Source of the DNA: Methylacidiphilum sp.
Lineage (GTDB): Bacteria > Verrucomicrobiota > Verrucomicrobiia > CAIQCK01
NCBI GenBank assembly: GCA_020718125.1
Contig: DYDC01000111.1
Coordinates: 1 to 8,258 of the forward strand
Length of the DNA stretch: 8,258 nt
Direction of reading: 5' to 3'
The translations under genes were made by a program, and so were the position numbers. This document shows, one piece after another, positions 1-5,803 of this stretch (its first letter is position 1; each line of letters begins with the position of its first letter). The notes under the pieces are model-generated. The model was not told the DNA's origin, ran no database searches, and saw only the letters and a program-made list of their open reading frames with translations.

Positions 1-67
1 GCGGAATCGCCTTCGGTGGCCCAGAATCACAATCAGCATCCTTTGGAGAACAGAGAGACGCGCAACG

Positions 68-466
68 ATGTTCCACAACAAGCCACCCGCCAGAGCCGAT
101 GGACATGACCGGCTGCTTGCCGAGTTTCTGCGCGAGCAGGCGATCCGGCAGAAAGGATATCGGGAGCGGGCGCTCAAGATTTACCCGCACATCTGCGCCA
201 ACTGCGGCCGCGAGTTCTCCGGCAAACGCCTGCGCGAACTCACCGTCCATCACCGGGACCACAACCACGACAACAATCCCCCGGACGGCAGCAACTGGGA
301 ACTGCTCTGCGTCTATTGTCACGACCACGAACACGAGAAGTCGCTGATCGGCAAGTATTACGAGGGGCCAAGGCCGCCCGCCGAGCAGCCGCCCCCCTTG
401 ACCTCCAATCCATTCGAGAAGCTGGAGTCGTTGCTGAAGCCCAAGCCGGATGACAAGAAGCCCTGA
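68..466 (+). CDS. YajD-like HNH nuclease family protein
   Basis: A 132-residue protein with a compact HNH (beta-beta-alpha metal) nuclease fold. Visible motifs are a first zinc knuckle C43-x2-C46, the HNH core H61-H62 followed by a His/Asp/Asn-rich stretch (HRDHNHDNN), N76 in SNWELLC, and a second knuckle C81-x2-C84 followed by H85, H87 and H89. This spacing matches the small YajD-type stand-alone HNH proteins, which are predicted metal-dependent DNA endonucleases of unclear biological role. The tail after residue 100 is proline- and lysine-rich and probably disordered. The ATG at 68 was chosen because the family begins about here; the frame is open to the window's left edge, so a longer N-terminus cannot be excluded. 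AGAGAG at 52-57 is a weak ribosome-binding candidate. No signal peptide is seen, so it is cytoplasmic. There is no methylase or phage neighbour in view to suggest restriction or packaging. Confidence 0.85.
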   Translation: MFHNKPPARADGHDRLLAEFLREQAIRQKGYRERALKIYPHICANCGREFSGKRLRELTVHHRDHNHDNNPPDGSNWELLCVYCHDHEHEKSLIGKYYEGPRPPAEQPPPLTSNPFEKLESLLKPKPDDKKP

Positions 467-575
467 TTTTCTACGGGCAGCAACCTTGGATGCCTGCTGG
501 TGTTGATACTCTGCCGTTCATTCCCGAAACCGGGCGGCCAGCGTCGGAGACAGTCAACCCAAACCAGGAGAAACG
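467..575. other. Intergenic spacer with strong ribosome-binding site
   Basis: This short spacer separates the HNH gene from the LTxxQ gene. AGGAG at 566-570 lies 5 nt before the ATG at 576 and 8 nt before the second ATG at 579, so 579 may be the preferred initiator. It is the best Shine-Dalgarno match seen for any gene in the window. A 4-bp hairpin (CCCG/CGGG, 523-534) is too weak to call a terminator, and no convincing -35/-10 pair was found. Confidence 0.4.
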
Positions 576-1001
576 ATGATGAAGTCCGTATGGAAAGCAT
601 TGGCGCTTGTGTGCGCCCTGTGTGTCGCAACCCCGTTGATCGCCGCCGAGGGCGGCAAAGGCCATGGCAAAGGCAAAGCGGGCGCGCGCCCCGATCCCAT
701 GGGCGCGGCGTTGGCGGGCCTGGGCCTGAGTGACGAGCAGAAGAGCAAGATCGCCGACATCCGGAAGAAGTATGCGCCGGACTTCAAAGAGTTCGAAACG
801 GCCAACAAGGACGCGCTCAAGGCTGCAAGGGAAGCCGGCGACAAGGCCAAGATGGCCTAGATCATGAAGCCTATGATGGAAAAGCGGAAGGCGATGATGG
901 GCGAGATCAAAGGCGTGTTGAACGACGAGCAGAAGAGCAAGCTCGATGAAGCCATGGCGAAGGCCGCCGCGGGCCTGCAAGGCAAAGGCAAGAAGAAGTA
1001 G
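576..1001 (+). pseudogene. LTxxQ (Spy/CpxP-like) periplasmic protein interrupted by an amber codon
   Basis: The reading frame encodes a small exported helical protein of 141 codons with an in-frame TAG at codon 95 (858-860). The N-terminus is a signal peptide with a hydrophobic core and predicted cleavage near residue 24 (LIAA/EGG), followed by a Gly/Lys/His-rich linker. The first LTxxQ-type motif, LGLSDEQKSKI, lies before the stop. The second, VLNDEQKSKLDEA, lies after it in the same frame, and the frame ends at a natural TAG at 999-1001 after a Lys-rich tail. Paired LTxxQ motifs are the hallmark of the Spy/CpxP/ZraP group, periplasmic chaperones or metal-stress sensors. The continuous homology-like pattern across the stop points to a nonsense mutation (for example from CAG or GAG) or a base-call error. 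If real, the product is a 94-residue protein with only the first motif. Restart at the ATG at 864 would give a 45-residue piece without a signal peptide. Confidence 0.75.
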
Positions 1002-1188
1002 AAATCGTCAAGACAATCGCAGCGTGGGAGCGCCGGAGCGTGAGTTCCGGCGCTCCTTTCGCTTCAAAGAGACGTGTTTCCATCCGATCAAGATTCCGAA
1101 TCGGCGCGCGGGGCGTGATGACTGGTCTCCAAGCCGCCATTTTGTGCGCTGGCATTGTGGGATGTGATGAGCAATATTCCGCGCCATC
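1002..1188. other. Intergenic region with terminator, presumed operon promoter region
   Basis: These 187 bases lie between the LTxxQ gene and the transporter operon. The left part holds the terminator hairpin described separately. The right part should hold the promoter for the operon, but no good -35/-10 pair was found; CAATAT near 1172-1177 is a possible -10 with only a poor upstream partner. No clear Shine-Dalgarno sequence precedes the ATG at 1189. Confidence 0.3.
1027..1059 (+). terminator. Rho-independent terminator after the LTxxQ gene
   Basis: A perfect 11-bp stem (GGAGCGCCGGA at 1027-1037 with its complement at 1046-1056) closes an 8-nt loop and is followed at once by TTTCGCTTC. It starts 25 nt after the TAG at 999-1001. 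The U-tract is short, so termination may be partial, but stem quality and position fit an intrinsic terminator. It separates the LTxxQ gene from the downstream operon. Confidence 0.8.
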
Positions 1189-2277
1189 ATGTTCTGTAGA
1201 ACTCGGACTCGCAATATTCTCAGGCCGCTTGCGACCGTAGTCGCTGCGTGGGTGCTTGCCGGTGCGGCGGGCGCATGGGCCTGTTCCGTGCCGGTGTTCC
1301 GCTACGCGCTGGACCGCTGGCAGGCGGATGCGTATCAACTCGCCGCGCCGGCAGCGGTGGCGAACAGTGCGGAAATCGCACCGTTGCTGGCCGGGCTGCG
1401 CAAGAACCCCGCCGCGAACGTGCTCGTGACGATGGACAAGGCAGCGGCGGACGACGGCCCGGCCCGGCTGCTGTTGCCGCAGTCGCCCGACAAGCCCATC
1501 TGGTCGGGGCCGCTGACGGCCGAGGCGCTGCGCGCGATCACCGATTCCCCTGCCCGGCGCGAACTGGCGAAGCGCATCCTGGCGGGCGACTCGGCCGTGT
1601 GGGTGCTGGTGGACAGCGGCAAACGCGAGGTGGACGACGCGGCGGTGGCTGCGATTGAGAAGCGACTAAAGTATGTCGAGTCAGTGGCCGCTCTGCCGGA
1701 CATTGACCCCAACGACCCGACCAGCCAGGTTGGTCCCGGCCCCGCGTTGAAGGCGAAGTTCTCCATGCTGCGCGTGTCGCGGAACGATCCAGCGGAGAAG
1801 TTCCTGGTGGCGATGCTGACATGGGCGCTGACTGAGAAGGCCGATGCGGCAAACGCGGCGGTGGTCGCGCCCGCGTTCGGCCGCGGCAAGGTGCTCGGTG
1901 TTGCGCCCGCGGGTGAGGTCACCGACGAGGTGATTGATGAGATGTGCGTGTTCCTGCTTGGCCGGTGTTCGTGCCAGGCGAAGGAGGCCAATCCCGGCTA
2001 CGACCTGCTGATGACGGTGGACTGGGACGCGAAGCTGATGGAAGCGCAGGAGGCGCGTGACAAGGCGGCGGAATCCGCCATGCCTGCCGCCGACGCAAAG
2101 ACGGCTGCCGCGAAAGCGAACGCGCCCGCGCCGGAGACGGTTGTCATTTCGGGAACGGAGCCGAAAGCCGCGCCAGCATCCGAGGACAAATCTCGGTTGG
2201 TGGTGTGGATTGCTGTGGTTGTGTTGCTGGGTTTCGCGGCTATGGCCGCCGCATTGTGGCGGAGAAAGAAACCATGA
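1189..2277 (+). CDS. Membrane-anchored exported protein of unknown function (CSVPVFRYAL type)
   Basis: A 362-residue protein with an N-terminal signal sequence (basic start, hydrophobic core about 14-29, AWA before C32) and a C-terminal membrane helix (about 337-357) followed by RRKKP. The bulk therefore lies outside the cytoplasm, held by the C-terminal anchor. The mature part starts CSVPVFRYALDRW, a sequence I associate from memory with uncharacterised proteins of Planctomycetes and Verrucomicrobia; no function is known to me. A second cysteine cluster, C253-x6-C260-x-C262, lies in MCVFLLGRCSCQAK. Residues about 280-335 are an Ala/Pro/Lys-rich linker before the helix. The tryptophan just before C32 makes a lipoprotein site unlikely. 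It heads the transporter operon and its stop overlaps the next start as ATGA, so it may act with the binding protein outside the membrane. The start at 1189 is the one that supplies the signal peptide, but it lacks a good ribosome-binding site. Confidence 0.8.
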   Translation: MFCRTRTRNILRPLATVVAAWVLAGAAGAWACSVPVFRYALDRWQADAYQLAAPAAVANSAEIAPLLAGLRKNPAANVLVTMDKAAADDGPARLLLPQSPDKPIWSGPLTAEALRAITDSPARRELAKRILAGDSAVWVLVDSGKREVDDAAVAAIEKRLKYVESVAALPDIDPNDPTSQVGPGPALKAKFSMLRVSRNDPAEKFLVAMLTWALTEKADAANAAVVAPAFGRGKVLGVAPAGEVTDEVIDEMCVFLLGRCSCQAKEANPGYDLLMTVDWDAKLMEAQEARDKAAESAMPAADAKTAAAKANAPAPETVVISGTEPKAAPASEDKSRLVVWIAVVVLLGFAAMAAALWRRKKP

Positions 2278-3812
2278 GACCTCTTGCCATCCTGCTGGCT
2301 GTCCTTGCTATCGGCGTCGCCGCCATCGTCTTGTTCCAGCATGGAACCGGGCCGTCGCGCCCAGAGTCGGCGTTGACGGTGTATTGCGCCGCCGGCCTGA
2401 AGAAGCCCGTCGAGGCCGTCGCCGCAGCCTACAAGAAGGAACTCGGCGTCACGATCAACCTCCAATACGGCGGCAGCGCGTCGTTGTTGAGCGCCATCCG
2501 CGTGGCGAAGAACGGCGACCTGTTCATCGCGGCCGATGACGGCACCGTGGCCGACGCGCGCAAGCACGGCGTCATCCGCGAAGCGCTGCCGCTGGTGAAA
2601 CAACGGCCTGTCATCGCCGTCGCGAAAGGCAACCCGAAGAACATCCGCTCCCTCGACGACCTCATGCGCGACGGCGTGCGTTTCGCCCTAGCGAACCCTG
2701 AAAGCGCCAGCATCGGCCGCATCATGAAGAAGGTGCTCGGTGACCGTTGGGAGAAGTTGTGCGCCCGTGCCGCTGTGCAGAAGCCGACGGTGATGGACAT
2801 TGCCAGTGATGCGGCGCTCGGCGCGGTGGACGCCGCCATCGTGTGGGACGCGACCGCGGCGCAGTTCCCGGCACTGGAGGCGGTGCAGGCCGCCGAGTTT
2901 GAGAAGGCGGTCGAGAACGCGAGCGCGACGGTGCTGGCGGCTTGCGCGCAGCCGGCGGCGGCGCTGAGGTTTGCTCGCTATCTCGCCGCGCCGGAAAAGG
3001 GCGGGCCGATCTTCGCGGCGAACGGGTTCAAACCCGCGGGCGGCGATATGTGGGGCGCGAAGCCGAAGCTGGTGCTCTACAGCGGCGGGGTGAACCGGCC
3101 TGCGATCCAGCAGACGCTGAAGGAATTCGCCGACCGCGAGGGCGTGGAGTTGACGACGGTGTTCAACGGCTGCGGCATCCTCTGCGCGACGATGCGGACG
3201 ATGGCGAAGAATCCAGAGGCGGCGCTGCCGGACGCCTATTATGCCTGCGACATCTGCTTCGTGCCGCCGGTGGCCGACATCTATCCCGAGGCAGTGAACC
3301 TGACCGAGGCCGACATCATGCTCGCCGTGCCGAAGGGCAACCCGAAGACCATCCGCACGCTGGCGGATCTCGCGCGGCCGGGGCTGAAGATCGGCCTCTG
3401 CAACGCCGAGCAGTCCACGCTCGGCTACATGACGAAGGGGATGTTGAAAGAAACCGGCCTCTACGACTCGGTGATGAAGAACGTCGCGTCGCAGGTGCCA
3501 ACGGCTGATTTCCTCGTGAACCAACTTCGCACCGGCTCGCTCGACGCGGCCATCGTCTATGACGTGAACGCCAAGCCCGCGAAGGAGCATCTCGACACCA
3601 TCGCAATCAAGCACGCGGGCGCAAAAGCGGTGCAGCCGTTCGCCGTGGCGGCGAAATCGCCCAACGCGCGGCTCAGCCATCGGCTGCTGGATTTCATGCG
3701 GGTGAACCGCGGGCGGTTCGAGGCGGCGGGTTTCCGGTGGCGTGGCGATGACGCGGCCTATGCGAGCAAGGACATTGAGGTGCCGCCGTGGTTGAAGCGA
3801 TCCAATGACTGA
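2274..3812 (+). CDS. Tandem ModA-like substrate-binding protein (two domains in one chain)
   Basis: A 512-residue extracytoplasmic binding protein, about twice the usual ModA length. An uncleaved-looking hydrophobic segment (residues 3-21) probably anchors it in the membrane; no lipobox is seen. Domain 1 (about 33-262) has the ModA pattern: VYCAAGLKKP, QYGGSASLL, GDLFIAADDG, AVAKGNPKNIRSLDDL, GAVDAAIVWD. Domain 2 (about 267-500) repeats it: LYSGGVNRP, AVPKGNPKTIRTLADL, TGSLDAAIVYD and a closing AAGFRW. The oxyanion-contacting loop of domain 2 carries cysteines: NGCGILC (C300, C304), then YYACDIC (C325, C328), plus C376. ModA family members bind molybdate, tungstate or related oxyanions through backbone and Ser/Thr contacts, so the cysteines make the ligand uncertain. 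The ATG at 2274 overlaps the upstream TGA (ATGA); the frame is open further upstream to 2205, but that part lies inside the previous gene. It should feed the permease encoded next. Confidence 0.88.
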   Translation: MRPLAILLAVLAIGVAAIVLFQHGTGPSRPESALTVYCAAGLKKPVEAVAAAYKKELGVTINLQYGGSASLLSAIRVAKNGDLFIAADDGTVADARKHGVIREALPLVKQRPVIAVAKGNPKNIRSLDDLMRDGVRFALANPESASIGRIMKKVLGDRWEKLCARAAVQKPTVMDIASDAALGAVDAAIVWDATAAQFPALEAVQAAEFEKAVENASATVLAACAQPAAALRFARYLAAPEKGGPIFAANGFKPAGGDMWGAKPKLVLYSGGVNRPAIQQTLKEFADREGVELTTVFNGCGILCATMRTMAKNPEAALPDAYYACDICFVPPVADIYPEAVNLTEADIMLAVPKGNPKTIRTLADLARPGLKIGLCNAEQSTLGYMTKGMLKETGLYDSVMKNVASQVPTADFLVNQLRTGSLDAAIVYDVNAKPAKEHLDTIAIKHAGAKAVQPFAVAAKSPNARLSHRLLDFMRVNRGRFEAAGFRWRGDDAAYASKDIEVPPWLKRSND

Positions 3813-4599
3813 CCAACACCGAGCGGGACCGAACTGGCCGTTCTGGGTCGTGATCGCGACGGTCACGGCCGCCTATCTGGGTTTGCTGCTCGGCATGTTG
3901 GCGGCCACGTCGGTCCATAGCGCGCCGCGCGACCTCTGGCGCGCGCTCGGCTCGCCCGATATCCAATACGCCACCGCGTTGAGCCTCGTCACCTGCACCG
4001 TCGCCGCGCTGTTGTCGCTGGGCGTGGCGATCCCGGTCGCCTACCTGATGTCGCGGGGACATTTCCCCGGGAAAAACCTTCTGGATACGCTGCTGGACGT
4101 GCCGATCGTGCTGCCGCCGATGGTCATCGGCCTCTGCCTGCTCGTGCTGTTCCAGACGCCGGTGTGCCGCGTAATCGAACGCTTCGTGCCGTTCACCTAC
4201 ACCGTCTATGGCGTCGTGCTGGCGCAGTTCATCGTCGGCACGGCGTTCGCGGTGCGGCAGATGCGGACGACATTCGATCATCTGCCGGCGCGTCCCGAGG
4301 ACGTGGCGATGACGCTCGGCTGCTCGCGCGGGCGGGCGGTGTGGCTGGTGACGCTGCCTGCCGCCAAGCGCGGCATGTTCAGCGCGGCCAGCGTCGCGTG
4401 GGCGCGCAGTCTCGGCGAATTCGGGCCAATTCTGGTCTTCGCGGGCGCGACGCGCATGAAGACGGAAGTGCTGCCGACGACGGTGTGGCTGGAGTTGAGC
4501 GTGGGCAATCTGGAGGCGGCGATTGCGGTGAGTTTGATGATGGTCGCGCTGGCCGTGGCGGTGCTGGTGGCCATGCGCGTGGTGGGGGAGAGGCCATGA
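3805..4599 (+). CDS. modB: ModB-type ABC transporter permease
   Basis: A 264-residue inner-membrane permease of the molybdate/tungstate/sulfate importer family. Hydrophobic segments are seen near residues 13-33, 55-80, a third in IVLPPMVIGLCLLVLF, a fourth in YGVVLAQFIVGTAFAV, and a last one near the C-terminus (AAIAVSLMMVALAVAVLVAM). The cytoplasmic EAA loop that docks on the ATPase starts at E165: EDVAMTLGCSRGRAVWLVTL, followed by the family-typical SLGEFGPILVFAG. Length is normal for ModB. The ATG overlaps the end of the binding-protein gene by 8 nt and its own TGA overlaps the next ATG (ATGA), so translation is probably coupled. The symbol reflects family membership; whether the substrate is molybdate, tungstate or another ligand cannot be told from the permease. 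Confidence 0.9.
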   Translation: MTDQHRAGPNWPFWVVIATVTAAYLGLLLGMLAATSVHSAPRDLWRALGSPDIQYATALSLVTCTVAALLSLGVAIPVAYLMSRGHFPGKNLLDTLLDVPIVLPPMVIGLCLLVLFQTPVCRVIERFVPFTYTVYGVVLAQFIVGTAFAVRQMRTTFDHLPARPEDVAMTLGCSRGRAVWLVTLPAAKRGMFSAASVAWARSLGEFGPILVFAGATRMKTEVLPTTVWLELSVGNLEAAIAVSLMMVALAVAVLVAMRVVGERP

Positions 4600-5258
4600 T
4601 CGCGCTGGAGCACATCGCCATCCACGCCGGCGCGTTCACGCTGCGGGACGTGTCGTTCACCGTGCCGGAGGCAACCTACGGCGTGCTGATGGGGCCGACG
4701 GGCTGCGGCAAGACAACACTGGTGGAGATTATCTGCGGCCTGCGCCAACCGGCGTCGGGGCGCGTGGTGGTCAACGGTAGCGATGTGACCCGTGAGCCGC
4801 CGGGCAACCGCGGCGTCGGCTACGTGCCACAGGATGGCGCGATGTTCCCGACGATGACGGTGCGCCAGCAGCTTGCGTTCGCGTTGCGTGTCCGGCGGCG
4901 TCCAGCGACGGAAGTCGCGGCGCGGGAGGAGGAGCTTGCCCGCGAACTGGGCATTGCGCACCTGCTCGATCGCAAGCCGCATGGCTTGTCAGGCGGCGAA
5001 CGCCAACGTGTCGCACTGGGCCGGGCGCTGGCGGCAAAGCCCGCCGTGCTGCTTCTGGATGAACCGATCTCGGCGCTGGATGAGGACATGCGCGGCGACA
5101 TGCGGGACCTGCTCAAGCGCGTGCAGCGCGAGCACCGCGTGTCGGTGTTGCACGTCACGCACGACCGCCATGAGGCGCGTCATCTGGCGGATTTGCTGTT
5201 GGTGATGGCCGAGGGTTGCGTGCGTCCGGCGGATTTGGCTACGCTTGGCGCGCCATGA
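4596..5258 (+). CDS. ABC transporter ATP-binding protein (ModC-type, without Mop domain)
   Basis: A 220-residue ATPase that would power the importer from the cytoplasmic face. All ABC motifs are intact: Walker A GPTGCGKTT (33-41), Q-loop in YVPQDGAMFP, signature LSGGE (131-135), Walker B LLLDEP with D155-E156, D-loop SALD, and switch H189 in HVTHD. The chain stops shortly after the nucleotide-binding domain. Escherichia coli ModC is about 350 residues because it carries a C-terminal Mop (TOBE-type) oxyanion-sensing domain, which is missing here, so this ATPase cannot be inhibited by substrate through that route. The ATG at 4596 overlaps the permease stop as ATGA. An upstream open extension in this frame (from 4164) is Arg/Gly-rich shadow inside the permease gene and was not used. 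Its own stop overlaps the next ATG at 5255 in the same way. Confidence 0.92.
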   Translation: MIALEHIAIHAGAFTLRDVSFTVPEATYGVLMGPTGCGKTTLVEIICGLRQPASGRVVVNGSDVTREPPGNRGVGYVPQDGAMFPTMTVRQQLAFALRVRRRPATEVAAREEELARELGIAHLLDRKPHGLSGGERQRVALGRALAAKPAVLLLDEPISALDEDMRGDMRDLLKRVQREHRVSVLHVTHDRHEARHLADLLLVMAEGCVRPADLATLGAP

Positions 5259-5767
5259 AACCGCCGCCACTGACCGACGAAGAGCGCGCCATCTACGAAT
5301 GGCAGATGTGGGTGCCGGGGTTCGGCGAGGAAGGCCAACGCAAGCTCAAGGGCGCGTCGGCGCTTATCTCGCGTTGCGGCGGCCTGGGTGGCTTGGTGGC
5401 TTACGAACTGGCGGCAGCGGGCGCGGGCGGTCAAGCCGATGGTGGAGTGCGCGATGTATTCGATGGAGGCGCGGGTGACGACCATCCTGCCGGGCCGCAC
5501 GCCGTGCTTGCGCTGCATCTGCCCGGAGAAGCCGGCGACGTGGAAGCGGCGGTTTCCGGTCATCGGCGCGTGTCGGGCGCGGCGGCGTGCATCGGGGCGA
5601 CGGAGGTCGTCAAGTTGCTGACAGGCCTTGGCGAGCCGTTGGCGGGCGTGATGCTGGCGATGGACTTTGAGACGATGCAGTTCCGGCGCGTGAAAATCTC
5701 GCGGCAGCAGGATTGCGCGGTGTGCGGTAGGGTGGGCCGGGCCTCCGGCACGGCCATTGACGATTGA
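5255..5767 (+). pseudogene. Decayed ThiF/MoeB/HesA-type E1-like gene (internal deletion plus frameshift)
   Basis: Intact relatives are about 240-250 residues long; they adenylate the C-terminus of a ubiquitin-like sulfur carrier such as MoaD or ThiS. Here an open frame of 170 codons is present, but only its ends make sense. The first part (to about 5425) reads WVPGFGEEGQRKL, CGGLGGLVAYELAAAG, the nucleotide-binding start. At about 5421-5430 the homology jumps to the next frame and to a point roughly 85-90 residues further on: VKPMVECAMYSMEARVTTIL, PGRTPCLRCICPE, WKRRFPVIG. Near 5570 one base is missing and the first frame resumes with SGAAACIGATEVVKLLTGLG and CAVCG. The deletion should remove the NRQ-type and Asp adenylation residues. 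In the frame as read, the zinc pair CLRC (5505-5516) is also lost while CAVCG remains. The last 12 codons come from a palindromic repeat. It is the final gene of the operon (ATGA overlap with the ATPase). Confidence 0.82.
5727..5755 (+). repeat. Palindromic REP-like unit, left copy
   Basis: Starts GTAGGGTGGGCC and folds into a 9-bp stem with one mismatch (5735-5743 with 5747-5755) around a TCC loop. The core 5732-5755 is an inverted match (21 of 24 positions) to 5770-5793. It begins immediately after the CAVCG codons of the E1-like gene and is translated as that frame's final residues. Confidence 0.7.
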
Positions 5768-5769
5768 TT

Positions 5770-5803
5770 GGCCGTGCGGGACGCACGGCCCACTCCACTC
5801 TAC
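5770..5803 (-). repeat. Palindromic REP-like unit, right copy (inverted)
   Basis: A perfect 9-bp stem (5770-5778 with 5782-5790) around a GGA loop. Read on the minus strand it has the same head as the left copy, GTAG then GTGGGCC, with a few extra bases between. It sits 14 nt from the left copy in opposite orientation, like a BIME pair, in the gap between convergent genes. The outer edge overlaps the apbE stop codon (TAG, 5802-5800). With a hairpin on each side it could also help end transcription from both directions, but there is no T-run. Confidence 0.7.

Noticed and set aside
502..530. Promoter-like TTGATA element before the LTxxQ gene
   Set aside because: No acceptable -10 partner at 16-18 nt.
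858..860. TAG as a recoded sense codon (genome-wide amber reassignment)
   Set aside because: The same gene and two others in the window end in TAG with nothing gene-like beyond, so a point mutation or sequencing error is simpler.
2205..2273. Upstream start for the double binding protein
   Set aside because: It would overlap the previous gene's membrane-helix codons; the ATG at 2274 begins directly with a signal/anchor segment and forms an ATGA overlap.
2688..3866. A 392-codon open frame on the minus strand across the binding-protein gene
   Set aside because: Arg/His-rich composition without domains, fully antisense to a well-supported gene; typical of GC-rich shadow frames.
4164..4595. N-terminal extension of the ATPase frame
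   Set aside because: It lies inside the permease gene, is Arg/Gly/Ala-rich with no motif, and the ATGA junction at 4596 fits the ATPase family's start.
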